DNA of 64,000 nucleotides from Tritrichomonas musculus. Lineage: Eukaryota; Parabasalia; Tritrichomonadida; Tritrichomonadidae. Positions 48,820 through 58,814 of the stretch are shown one piece after another. The stretch spans positions 682,001 through 746,000 of the forward strand of contig JAPFFF010000008.1 in NCBI GenBank assembly GCA_039105265.1. Reading direction: 5' to 3'. A program made the position numbers and the translations under genes. The notes beneath the pieces were generated by a model that saw only the letters and a list, made by a program, of their open reading frames with translations, was not told the DNA's origin and ran no database searches. The stretch's first letter is position 1, and every line of letters starts with the position of its first letter.

Positions 48820-51526
48820 CTATATGTCTAGCCCAAAACCTTCATAAAACAATTTTGAGATATTTTTCGCATTTGGATATTTTGGTTTAGGCTTTTCTTT
48901 TCTAATCTCCTCGAAATCTGATGCAGAGATGGCTTTTAATTCAATATCATATAGAAAATATTCTACCTTGAAAGTTTCATATAAAATTTCAAAATTATTT
49001 CTGTTTAACATTTTATATTCTTCAATATTTATGTATACTTGATTTACAAGAACATCTGTAATCCCATCTATCTTTCCGATTTCACAATTGATTGTGTTGA
49101 TATTGAAACAAAATTTTTTTACTAGAACTAAGCTTAATAGAATGGTTGAATAATAAAATTTACTCGATGATCTAATCAACAAGTCAATCGCTTTGTCAAT
49201 ATCTCCTTTGGTTTTTTCATCATATATGTGAATATGCGCCAAGTTGTACATTGATAAATAATCTCCTTTTTGACGAATTGCTTCTTCGAAATACACAATT
49301 GCATTACCTGCTCGCCCTTCAACATTATCATAGCCATATCTGTAGATGATTCCAAGATTGTTTTTTGCATATTGATTATTGAGTGATGAAGCTTCCTTGT
49401 AATAGTGGATCGCTTCACTCATATCTCTCTTGACATCCTTCTCCTTGTGAAGTAAAAATCCATGTGCAAAGTTTGCTTGTCTACATCCATTTTTTGATGC
49501 CAGCATTATATAATAGATACATTTTTTAAAATTTTGATTAATTGATTTAAAGTAATAAAATAAACCAAGACTAAATTGTGCTTTTGCATGATTTTGATTT
49601 GAAGCAAGTGAATAATAATGAATTGCTTTATTGATATTGCGTGTGACATATTGACCTTCATGATAAATGGCACCAAGATTGAATTGTGCTTCTGCATGAT
49701 TTTGATTTGAAGCAAGTGAATAATAATGAATTGCTTTATTGATATCGCGTGTGACATATTGACCTTCATGATAAATGACACCAAGAACTAAATTGTGCTT
49801 CTGCATGATTTTGATTTGAAGCAAGTGAATAATAATGAATTGCTTTATTGATATCGCGTGTGACATATTGACCTTCATGATAAATGAAGCCAGAACTAAA
49901 TTGTGCTTCTGCATGATTTTGATTTGAAGCAAGTGAATAATAATGAATTGCTTTATTGATATCGCGTGTGACATATTGACCTTCATGATAAATGGTACCA
50001 AGAACAAATTGTGCTTTTGGATGATTTTGATTTAAATGCATTAAAGAAATTGTTTCATTAACAAGTTCAAAATTATTAAAATGTTCTTTAAAACTGGCAT
50101 TTAAATGCTCAATTTGAATTTTTGTTTGAAAAATAGAATTAAATTCAGTAATTATTTCTGAAATTGATGGACGATTTGAAGGATATTCATTAAGACATTT
50201 CTTGTAAATTTCTTCTATTTTTGATATTTCAGCTGATTTTGTTGTTTGACTCATTAAATATTCAATCATTTTACCAAGTGAATAAATATCACTCGCATAT
50301 GAATATTGACCTTTATTAAAAAGTTCAGGCGCAGTAAAAATAGATCCTAAGCCAGAAGTGCTTTCATTTTCGTCATCTTTTCCAATTAATCGATCAAGAT
50401 CGATTAAAACAATGTTTTTATTATCATCAATCATGATATTATCTTGTTTTAAATCACGATAAATGTATCCATTATCATGAAAATATTTTAAAATAATCAT
50501 CAACTCAAAAATTATTTTAATTATATCATTATAACTAAGTTCATTCTCTTCAATATTTTGTAAAGTTTTTCCATTGATGAATTCGATAATAATATAGTTT
50601 TTATTTTGAAAAGTCCCATAAAAATGTGGTAAAAAAGGATGACGAATATTTGAATAATTATATGTTTCTCGTTGAATCAATTTGTCTGCTTCATTGTTAA
50701 CTCCATACGGCTTCTTAATCACATATAATTTGCCACTCGTTATATGATGATACAATGTACAAAAGAATGAACTCCCTTCTCCAACTTCGTTTAATTCAAT
50801 AAATTCATCTTCGTTTATAACATTTAAAGTTGATTTGCTCTCAATATATTTGATGAATTCGCTGATACGATATTTGTCTCGCATCAAGTAACTTTTCTTG
50901 ATCAGGTAATGAGATATACTTGAAGAAACAGATGACCACATGTCAATCATTATCTTTGGTACGTTATAAATATTCAGGCTTCTTTGAAACCATTTAATCG
51001 TATAATTAAAATTATCATTGGTATCTGGATTGCTGATTTCTTTTCCAATCATTGTTTCAATAAGAGTTTTTGTATCAGATAAAAAACAAACAGGTAATTT
51101 TGGATTGTTAAATAAGATTGATTGCAAAAATATAATTGATGCCGTTGACTGTTGAAGTATGATTAAGTATTGTTCAAAGCAAACGATATAATTTTGAGTT
51201 TTTGTTTCTTCATTCAATCTTGAATTTTGATCGATTACAAGTAACATACTGTCGTTGACATGGCGAAAATTTTTTGGAATCATTTCATTGTCTGTTTCTT
51301 TTTCCAAATTATCATTTATAATGAAAAAATGAAATTTTTCTACAATATTTTTAAACCACTGGTTTACAAAATAGATTTTAGAGTCTTTCAAATAACTTGG
51401 AAACTCTTTGAAGGCTTGGAGCATACCTTTAATCATAAATTTGTACTTTAAAGAATTTATGAGTATAAATGGTTTATTAATATGGCACATTTTTTTGATA
51501 AAAAGATATGTGGATAAACGAGTCAT
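48820..51526 (-). CDS. Protein kinase-Sel1 repeat protein with a repeat-borne frameshift
   Basis: The ATG at 51526 opens a protein with an N-terminal helical region (residues 1-240). A kinase follows at about 245-490: GEGSSFF loop, Lys in YVIKK, YRDLKQDN near 355, LIDLDR in place of DFG near 374, then FTAPELF. Sel1 repeats follow (AQFVLGTIYHEGQYVTRDIN). The first frame ends at 49766 (AQFSSWCHLS). The same repeats carry on in another frame (AQFNLGAIYHEGQYVTRNIN) to 48820, ending with diverged Sel1 units and a unique tail. The whole is best read as one gene with a single-base shift at about 49785. Sel1 repeats typically scaffold complexes. YRD and DLD variants may still allow activity because both catalytic Asp residues are kept. 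Confidence 0.8.
49560..50010 (-). repeat. 108 bp coding tandem repeats (Sel1 units)
   Basis: Nearly identical units of 36 codons start near 49589, 49697, 49804 and 49912 in plus-strand order. The spacings are 108, 107 and 108 bp. The 107 bp interval holds the frame change of the kinase-Sel1 gene. Confidence 0.85.
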
Positions 51527-51667
51527 TTATTAATATTTTCTTATATATATTATAAATATGTTTTTATCTATTCATTTGAAATATATTAAAAAAAACAGTT
51601 GGATTTTTCTTTTAGTGAATATTTCTATAAACTTAAATTAAAATTTTTTATATATATATATATTTTA

Positions 51668-52368
51668 AACTGGTTCTCAACGGTTGTACAAGTATTTGAG
51701 AGGAATTCAAATTTCGTATTTGAAATTTCGTTAATATCTAAATTTATAATGAATATTTATTTTATATACTTTCATAATTAACAATATAATGTTTGATTAG
51801 TTATAATGATTAAATAAGTTATTTAAAATATTGTTAAATTGTGCATTTAATTGCTTTTTTAAATTTTCTTCAGAAATGAATAAACTTCTATACAATTTTT
51901 GAATGTAGATAAATATAAATTCATGGAAAGAAAATTTTACATCATTCAAATTTTCAAAAGAAAAAATTATAATTGAATTCAAATCATTTTTATTTAGTAT
52001 TCCTTAGAGAAAGCTAATCAGAATCTCGTGTATCATTAGTAAAAATGTTCCAACGCAACAAATAGATGCAAATTACATGGCACTTTGGAGTAACTCAGAA
52101 CGTTCCCATGATTAATAATAATCAAATTTCAAATAAATATAGGCTCATTACCAAACTATATAGCAATTCAGCAATACTAGCTTACAAACTGTCATACATT
52201 TCCATTTCTTTTATTATATAAATCATATCTAATCATAAATTCCTTTTTTTTATTCTTTTTTATTTAAATATGAAAAAACGGTTGTACAACCTAATTGAAT
52301 TTTGAAAGTAGATAAATGTAAACTTTTGAATATCTCTCAATTAGTTGTACAACCGCTGAGAAGCAGTT
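51668..52368. mobile_element. TIR element A, 701 bp, TA-flanked
   Basis: The ends are inverted copies: AACTGGTTCTCAACGGTTGT at 51668, and AACTGCTTCTCAGCGGTTGT inward from 52368. Both are flanked by TA (51666-51667 and 52369-52370). A second CGGTTGTACAACC copy lies about 90 bp inside the right end, as in elements with doubled binding sites. A minus-strand coding-like stretch (NLNDVKFSFHEFIFIYIQKL) at about 51797-51975 is unrecognised. Likely Tc1/mariner superfamily. Confidence 0.75.
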
Positions 52369-52370
52369 TA

Positions 52371-53318
52371 ACGTTCTTTCATTTGAACCATAGCATTTCA
52401 TCAGAGTCGTAGCAAAAGGTCAAATAGAATTGACGATTAGTCAATTTAATATACTTTAATTCACCATAAATTCAATTTTATTCAATATCTTGCTACGAGT
52501 TTATTTCTGAAGAATTTTCAAACTTGTATTGTATTTGAAATTTTCAATGAAAATCCAATATCTCAGTTCATTTGATTTTTTTGGAAGCTCGAAGGGATTC
52601 TTCACCATTAATGTAACAAATTAATTACATAGATATAATTTCAAGCCTGATGATCGACTGATTTCCATAAGAGAATGTTTAAATTAAATTGATGAAGCAT
52701 CTGCCTCAAATATTCGAACAAGTATAGCTACCACAAATGTTGATTACGTCGCATGTTAAGAGCACTGGCACAGAAAGAAATGTTACAATGCTAAAGGAGG
52801 TAAGCAAAACAATTAATTAAATAAATCCTACAATTTAACAAATCTAAAAGAAATTGATGAGATTAATACACTCGTTTCACAAAGGCAGATTCTAAATATC
52901 GTTGTTTAGGCGCTGATGTCGATTTTCTCTAATTTTCTTTATGATCTTAAAAACTCAAAATTAGAAAATTTTTGTTTTTTATTATGCATTAATTTATTTA
53001 AAACATATATTTTATATAAATTTTGTTGTTTTTCCTTGAAAAATAAAGATAAATCTAATTTTATATTTGAATGATTATTCAAAATTCAAAGGGTGTTGTA
53101 AATAATTTGAATTGAAAAAACAAAATAGAAATATCTTATTAAAAATATATAAATATTATAGAAATAATGTATTTATATTCATATACATATTAATTAATAT
53201 TTAAAAATAAATTATAATAATTAATTCTAATATTTTAACTAAGATATTTTAAAAAAATGCTTTCAATTCAATCTTGCTACGACTCTGATGAAGCGCTATG
53301 GCATTTTTGAAAGAACGT
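52371..53318. mobile_element. TIR element B, 948 bp, sharing a TA with element A
   Basis: The inverted ends share ACGTTCTTTC and TTCATCAGAGTCGTAGCAA, about 45 bp in all. The TA at 52369-52370 serves as the left flank and TA at 53319-53320 as the right, so it abuts element A with one TA between them. Inside, a coding relic reads DDRLISIRECL, DEASASNIRTSIATTNVDY and HWHRKKCYNAKGG with stops. I cannot assign it to a transposase family. Confidence 0.75.
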
Positions 53319-53601
53319 TATATATATATATATTAATTATTGTAGAAATTACTGCATTGCACTTACTTTTACAATTTAAAAATATGTTTTTATAAATATA
53401 TATAAGTCCAATATGAAATATCAAAATTAAAAATAAAAAAAATATGAAATTAAAATGGAAATCTAAAAATAATTTTCTCATTAGCTAACAGTTAATGCAA
53501 TTTTAGTATTTAATTTTATTTTATAATAGTATTATAATACAAAATATTATGTTACTTAATATAAATATAAAGTTATACTTATTTATAAATTAACTGTCCT
53601 T

Positions 53602-54057
53602 TAGGCTTGTTAAGTCTCGATTTTCGATATCGATAATTGATCCATTTTTGTGATATCAATATCAAATCAAAAATTTTATCTCTGATATCAATAACGAATA
53701 AAAATAAAAGATCGATTATCAATATTGAAAATTTTTTAACGTATCAAAATTTTGTAAACTTTTTTAACTGATTACTTCACATATCCGTTATAAAATTTAA
53801 TAAAATCTGATTCTTTTACATAATAAGTTAGAATATAATTATTTTATGCTATTAAAATACTATTTTCAATGGTTTTTTCAGGTATTAATTTCGATTAATC
53901 AAGATTCGATATCAAAAGCATATTTTTTTTGTATCACATTTCATACTTGATAATCGAATTCATCAATAAAAAGTTCCAATTGATAGCATTTTATTATCGA
54001 TTATCTGAGTTAAAAAAAGTGCCAAACCTGATAATTGATATCAGAATAACAAGCCTA
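53602..54057. mobile_element. TIR element with 10 bp target duplication (Mutator-like)
   Basis: 456 bp, ends TAGGCTTGTTA and TAACAAGCCTA, with a GATATCGAT-rich interior. Flanks AACTGTCCTT (53592-53601) and ATCTGTCCTT (54058-54067) match at 9 of 10 positions. Duplication length suggests Mutator-like mobilisation. A partial relative is at 28018-28250. Confidence 0.75.
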
Positions 54058-54067
54058 ATCTGTCCTT

Positions 54068-54273
54068 AGAACTTTTTGTACATTCAGAAAAAAATTTTCA
54101 CAATTTTATGACCAATTTGACTCAACTATTGAATTTTTGACGGTTTTAACGGTTTTCTCTCGAATATGATACAGCAAATCAAATATTTCGTCTATTTGGT
54201 CGATGATCATCTGCTGGTCGTTTATTAGATATTTCTTGTTAAAATATGAAACTTTTAAAACAAAAAAATAAAG

Positions 54274-54305
<32 letters not shown>

Positions 54306-54454
54306 ACAAATTCATTTATTATGCTTCTTGAAAATTTTGGTTAAAATTTAAGGGATTACTCTCAAAAGATAAAAAATGTAAAAAAAATGAAAATAAATAT
54401 TAAAAAAATTAAAAATTGACTTAGTTTTATTCAATCAAAGAAATCTTAAATTCT
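54068..54454. other. Spacer with a long A run
   Basis: An A run of more than 20 bases (about 54279-54301) produces a spurious poly-Phe reading frame on the minus strand. No gene is called. Confidence 0.5.
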
Positions 54455-54985
54455 TCAATGCTTGTGGAAGTATTCTAATGACTTCTTAGGATCTGGTTTG
54501 ATTGTATCTGCACCTTCATGCCATTGGGCAGGGCAAACTTCTCCATGTTCGCGTGCAAATTGGTAACCTTTAACAAGTCTGAGAACTTCATCAATGTTAC
54601 GACCAACATCTGGATGATTCATGCTGATATGGCGAACAATACCATCTGGATCAATGATAACTGTACCACGAAGGTCGTGTCCTGCATCTGGCATATAGAA
54701 ACCGTATTGTTTGGGTATTTGATGTTTCCAGTACCTCCTTCTTTACGATCTGTTCCAATCCATGCAAGATGTGAGTAACTGAATCAACGCTGATACCTAC
54801 AACTTCGCAATTAATCTTCTTGAATTGGTCATACTCTTCTGAAAATTGAATGATTTCGGTTGGACAAACAAATGTGAAATCAAGTGGATATGAGAATAAG
54901 ACAAGCCATTTGCCTTTGAATTGTGATAATTCAATATCTCCATGAGCAAAATGGTGGACAATGACAGCCTGGTCGGCATGGACAT
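54455..54985 (-). pseudogene. 2-Cys peroxiredoxin, broken
   Basis: Typical 2-Cys peroxiredoxins reduce peroxides with thioredoxin. The minus strand reads [20 protein letters not shown] followed by TEI, containing the peroxidatic Cys, and later GEVCPAQWHEG with the resolving Cys. The segments [20 protein letters not shown] and [20 protein letters not shown] lie in different frames from the first part, so there are at least two frame changes. About 20 N-terminal residues are missing or out of frame at DQAVIVH. An initiator-like TTCACTTTT remains upstream near 55010. The host gene appears recently inactivated; homopolymer sequencing errors are a weaker alternative. Confidence 0.85.
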
Positions 54986-55021
54986 TTATTTATTATTGTA
55001 CATTTTATAAAAGTGAAATAT

Positions 55022-58000
55022 TTAGAAGTCTTGAGGAATTAAATCTTCTAATTTACCTTTTTTTTCAATTCTAGCTTTAATTTCTCTTTCATTTTCTCTT
55101 TCTCTTATTGTGTAATTCGTTTCGTTTTTGAAATCAACTTTTCTGATTATATCCTGCTTTTGATTAAGTTTAGCCTCATTTAATAATTGTGAAAGTTTTA
55201 TTCGAGCATCTGAAATTTGGTCATCAAGAATGCTTTTATTTTTAGAATAAACCAAAGAAGATTGATTTGGTTTATGGTAATCATGAATTATTGATAAAAA
55301 TTCTTTCTTTAAAAAATTAAAATGATTACCAAAAAAGTCATTTAATTGCTCATTTGTCCAATAAGGCCTGCTCTTAATTAAGTCAGATAAATATTTCAAA
55401 TGTCTATCTGAGCTCAATTTAAGTTCATGAATAAAAATTGGTTTTTCATCAAGAAGAATTTTTTCTTTTAGTTCATCAAATACATTATTACATTCTTCAA
55501 AATATTTGTAATCAAGTAATGGAAATGATTGAAATATTTCTTTTTGCAATTTTGCTAGTATTGACATAATCTCTTTCAAATTATTATTCTCAATGATTGC
55601 TTTTGAAAAAATGTGAGTAATTCTTTCATTCAAACTAACATTCTCTTCTTCTATTCTATATTTAACGTAAAAATTATCCATATGGAAAAAACGAATAAGT
55701 TCGAATTTTTCTTTCATATGTGAGGTAAAACGTTGAGATATGATAAAAGATATATTATTCAACAATATTTTAATAAAATTATCATATGTGCTTTGATCAT
55801 GTGATAATAAATTGAATATTTTATATGCATACTTTGATTCAGATTGATCAGAACTACTACTTAAACTGAAGATGTGTCTAGATTTAAAAGGAAAATTGCA
55901 TATATCATCGTTTGTAATTATTAAATATTTAGAAATCTTATTCAATAAAATACTTTTGGCCTCATTAACATAAAAAAAATCACCTAAATCATATTGCTCT
56001 TCATCATCATCATCATAAAACAGACTTTCATTAATATTTAAAACAAATTGTTCATTAATTTTATATGTGTTTTTTAATGCAATTAATTTTTTATCAATAA
56101 AATCATTTTGAGCAAAAGATAACTCATCATTTAAAACAATAATAATATTGCTAATGATGTAAAGAAAAAATTCAATTTGAAAAATGATTTTTCTAATATA
56201 TGGTAATTTCTGTTTGTCTTCTGGAACATACAAAAACATAAATAAAGGCTTTGTTTTCTCATTGTCAATATCATATTTTAATGGCGCATCGTCAGATCTT
56301 AGTCCATTTATATCTTTATCAGCGATCCCAAATATACAAATATCTTCATCAAATAAAACAAAATCTTGATTTTCCCAGTGATTAATGCATTTCAAGAAAT
56401 TTAATGATAATTTTAAATTTGAATTTAAAATAAATACTATGGGTGATTCTACTAAATGCTTTTCCTTATTTTTTTCGGCATAAGGACAATTATTTAAGGC
56501 AAAATAATCATTTTCGTCTATATATTGAGGCGGTAAACGGCTTGTGTAATAAAAAAAATCATTATTTGCAAATAATTTAAAATCTTTTTCGTTAAAAATC
56601 CATTTATTCTTTTTTTCATTATAATAAAACAATTTGAAAATTGGTTTTTGACTTTTTAAAGAAACATAATCGATTCCATTTTCTGATTTGATGATTTTTT
56701 CTATATTTGGCTTGAGAGAAGATTTCCTTTCCTTTTTATTAAAGAGATCAAAGGAAAGAAATTGATTTTTTGTATTTTTATATAAAATGCCATTTTCAAA
56801 AATATAATTATTAAAAATGTCTTTATATTCATTATCATCATTTATTAGTTTTTTTTTATAAGTTTTGATAGATGATTGTTTTTTATTTAACAGTGAGAAT
56901 TTAATTCGATAAGCATATGATTCTAATAGTTGCGGTTGATAACAATTTTTATTTTTTGATTTTTGATCATTATTTTCATTATTTCTGTTTTGGTGTTTGA
57001 GATTTTGATCATATCTTTTATTTTGAAGAATTTTTGAAACGTTTATTGTTCTAATAATTTGTGCAATCTCATTATATTGTGGAACATTAATTTGAGTCAA
57101 TTTCCTAATAGATATTAAAAAGTTTTCAATGATACGATGTCCTAAATTGCTGGAGTCTAATGCATCGAATATAAATTGAAGTTGATAAAAAGCTGCATTG
57201 GGGATAATACTTGGATGATAAAGTTTTAGATATTCTTTGTTGATTACAATCGGAATTTTACAAGAAGAATCGCCATAAACAGAATTCAAAGATTTTTTTT
57301 CTAGTTCAATTTTTAAATTTTGGTTATTAATGAAGCTAATTAATACTTCATATGTATTCCAACTGCATAATACTCTATGAATATCATCATATTTTATATA
57401 TTGCTGATCTCCAACTTTGTATTTACTATAAAGTAATGTATAGCATCTATCATAAAGCTCTTCTTTGGATTTATTTAAAAAGAAAAAGTCCAATATATTT
57501 GTGTATAATATAGAAGCTGATGATTCAATATATTCTGGATTTTCAAAATCGAATATTAGAGTCTCAAATTTAGGTTCTATTTTTTGAAGAAATTGAATAA
57601 TTGTGCTGATGTTATTGCTTGAATCACTAATTAAATTTTTTAAGCTTTGTAGATGTGTTTGATTTTTATTAAATAGGACAAGCAAAAAGTTACTGATGTT
57701 ATCATATTCAATTGTCTGTATAAAATCGTCAAAATGTAAATGATGATTTTTTCCTATTGCATTTATTGTTTCAAGGACAGCTTGATCTGCATTTCTATAC
57801 AGTATAGAAAAGCTTGATCTATTCTTTTTTGTTTTGATCTGCATTTTTTCTTCATTTTTGTTATTGAAAAAGTCGAAAAGTATTTCGATTTGGATTAAGA
57901 AAAGATATTGATTCTCATTATCAAATGAATTCTTGTCAATTACAAGAGGAGCTTTAGCTTTTTTAAAGCTTTCAACTAAGATGGTATTAAAATCATTCAT

Positions 58001-58675
58001 TTCTGTATCAATTACAACTGCGCCATTAGTAAAAACATTGAGGAGTGATAATAAGCATTTTATACTTATTAAATCTTTTTCTTTTCTAAAAACAATTTTG
58101 AGCGGCTTAACAATTATGTTGCATTTTGTTTTAATATCTTGAATATTAATATTAAAGCATTGTTCAGTAAGAAGTAATGATAATATTAATTTATACATTG
58201 ATTTTTCATCTGAATAGTTATATTTAAAAATAACATTTTCGAATGATGGCTTTTGTTGAACACTTTGATAATTAGAGATTAATAAGAAGTTTGCAATATC
58301 GTCTGGAATTTCAAAGAGATCATTATTCCTTGAACAATTTCCTGAATGTGAATCATCTTTAAAAGTATGAAAATTATAATTAGGTGTGAATATATCTTCA
58401 AATTGTTGGTTTCGTGACAATAAATCAAAAATTTTGGAATTATTATCAATCATATATTTATAAGCATGATAATTATTGTTATTTACTTGATTTTCAAAAT
58501 TATTTGCTGGGTTATGAATAATCCCAGGTACTTCTTCAATATTGAACGCAATGGCCACGAGAGACGGAAAATCAATTCCATTAGCAAAAAAAGAAGTAAT
58601 ATCTTTAGTAACAAGATATTTACCGTTTTTCTGGAATAGATAGTCAATAATACGAATAATTGGATCTGAATTCAT
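55022..58675 (-). CDS. Large protein of unknown function, divergent from the SecA-like gene
   Basis: The product has 1217 residues from the ATG at 58675 (MNSDPIIRIIDYLFQKNGKY). I do not recognise the family. It is rich in Asn, Lys and Ile and has low-complexity stretches (NRNNENNDQKSKNKN near 565; DDDDEEQ near 895). The middle has a beta-rich region (LLESYAYRIKFSLLNKKQSS; KKNKWIFNEKDFKLFANNDF). The stretch PYIRKIIFQIEFFLYIISNI, followed by IIVLNDEL near 860, is the most hydrophobic but reads like a buried helix-strand, not a membrane anchor. There is no signal peptide and no P-loop. The last 100 residues are charged and helical. It shares a 139 bp upstream region with the SecA-like gene, which suggests shared regulation. 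Confidence 0.85.
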   Translation of the reverse strand: MNSDPIIRIIDYLFQKNGKYLVTKDITSFFANGIDFPSLVAIAFNIEEVPGIIHNPANNFENQVNNNNYHAYKYMIDNNSKIFDLLSRNQQFEDIFTPNYNFHTFKDDSHSGNCSRNNDLFEIPDDIANFLLISNYQSVQQKPSFENVIFKYNYSDEKSMYKLILSLLLTEQCFNINIQDIKTKCNIIVKPLKIVFRKEKDLISIKCLLSLLNVFTNGAVVIDTEMNDFNTILVESFKKAKAPLVIDKNSFDNENQYLFLIQIEILFDFFNNKNEEKMQIKTKKNRSSFSILYRNADQAVLETINAIGKNHHLHFDDFIQTIEYDNISNFLLVLFNKNQTHLQSLKNLISDSSNNISTIIQFLQKIEPKFETLIFDFENPEYIESSASILYTNILDFFFLNKSKEELYDRCYTLLYSKYKVGDQQYIKYDDIHRVLCSWNTYEVLISFINNQNLKIELEKKSLNSVYGDSSCKIPIVINKEYLKLYHPSIIPNAAFYQLQFIFDALDSSNLGHRIIENFLISIRKLTQINVPQYNEIAQIIRTINVSKILQNKRYDQNLKHQNRNNENNDQKSKNKNCYQPQLLESYAYRIKFSLLNKKQSSIKTYKKKLINDDNEYKDIFNNYIFENGILYKNTKNQFLSFDLFNKKERKSSLKPNIEKIIKSENGIDYVSLKSQKPIFKLFYYNEKKNKWIFNEKDFKLFANNDFFYYTSRLPPQYIDENDYFALNNCPYAEKNKEKHLVESPIVFILNSNLKLSLNFLKCINHWENQDFVLFDEDICIFGIADKDINGLRSDDAPLKYDIDNEKTKPLFMFLYVPEDKQKLPYIRKIIFQIEFFLYIISNIIIVLNDELSFAQNDFIDKKLIALKNTYKINEQFVLNINESLFYDDDDEEQYDLGDFFYVNEAKSILLNKISKYLIITNDDICNFPFKSRHIFSLSSSSDQSESKYAYKIFNLLSHDQSTYDNFIKILLNNISFIISQRFTSHMKEKFELIRFFHMDNFYVKYRIEEENVSLNERITHIFSKAIIENNNLKEIMSILAKLQKEIFQSFPLLDYKYFEECNNVFDELKEKILLDEKPIFIHELKLSSDRHLKYLSDLIKSRPYWTNEQLNDFFGNHFNFLKKEFLSIIHDYHKPNQSSLVYSKNKSILDDQISDARIKLSQLLNEAKLNQKQDIIRKVDFKNETNYTIRERENEREIKARIEKKGKLEDLIPQDF

Positions 58676-58814
58676 TTGATTTTCGTAAGATTTCTGTACG
58701 AAAATTAAAATTTAAAAATATAACGAATAAAAGATATTAGTTAACATTTTTTAAATCAAATAACTTAAAGCAAAATTATTTTATATTAGAAAATCACTTC
58801 TATCTCAGAAAAAT
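58676..58814. promoter_or_regulatory. Divergent promoter region
   Basis: 139 bp separate the two divergent starts. On the plus side AATCACTTCTATCT (about 58792-58805) fits the trichomonad initiator TCA+1Y(T/A), 10-20 bp before the ATG at 58815. On the minus side I see no clear TCA-type initiator near the ATG at 58675. Confidence 0.5.

Noticed and set aside
54106-54315. 69-codon frame starting MNLLFFFFFF
   Set aside because: It arises from a long A run and has no family resemblance.
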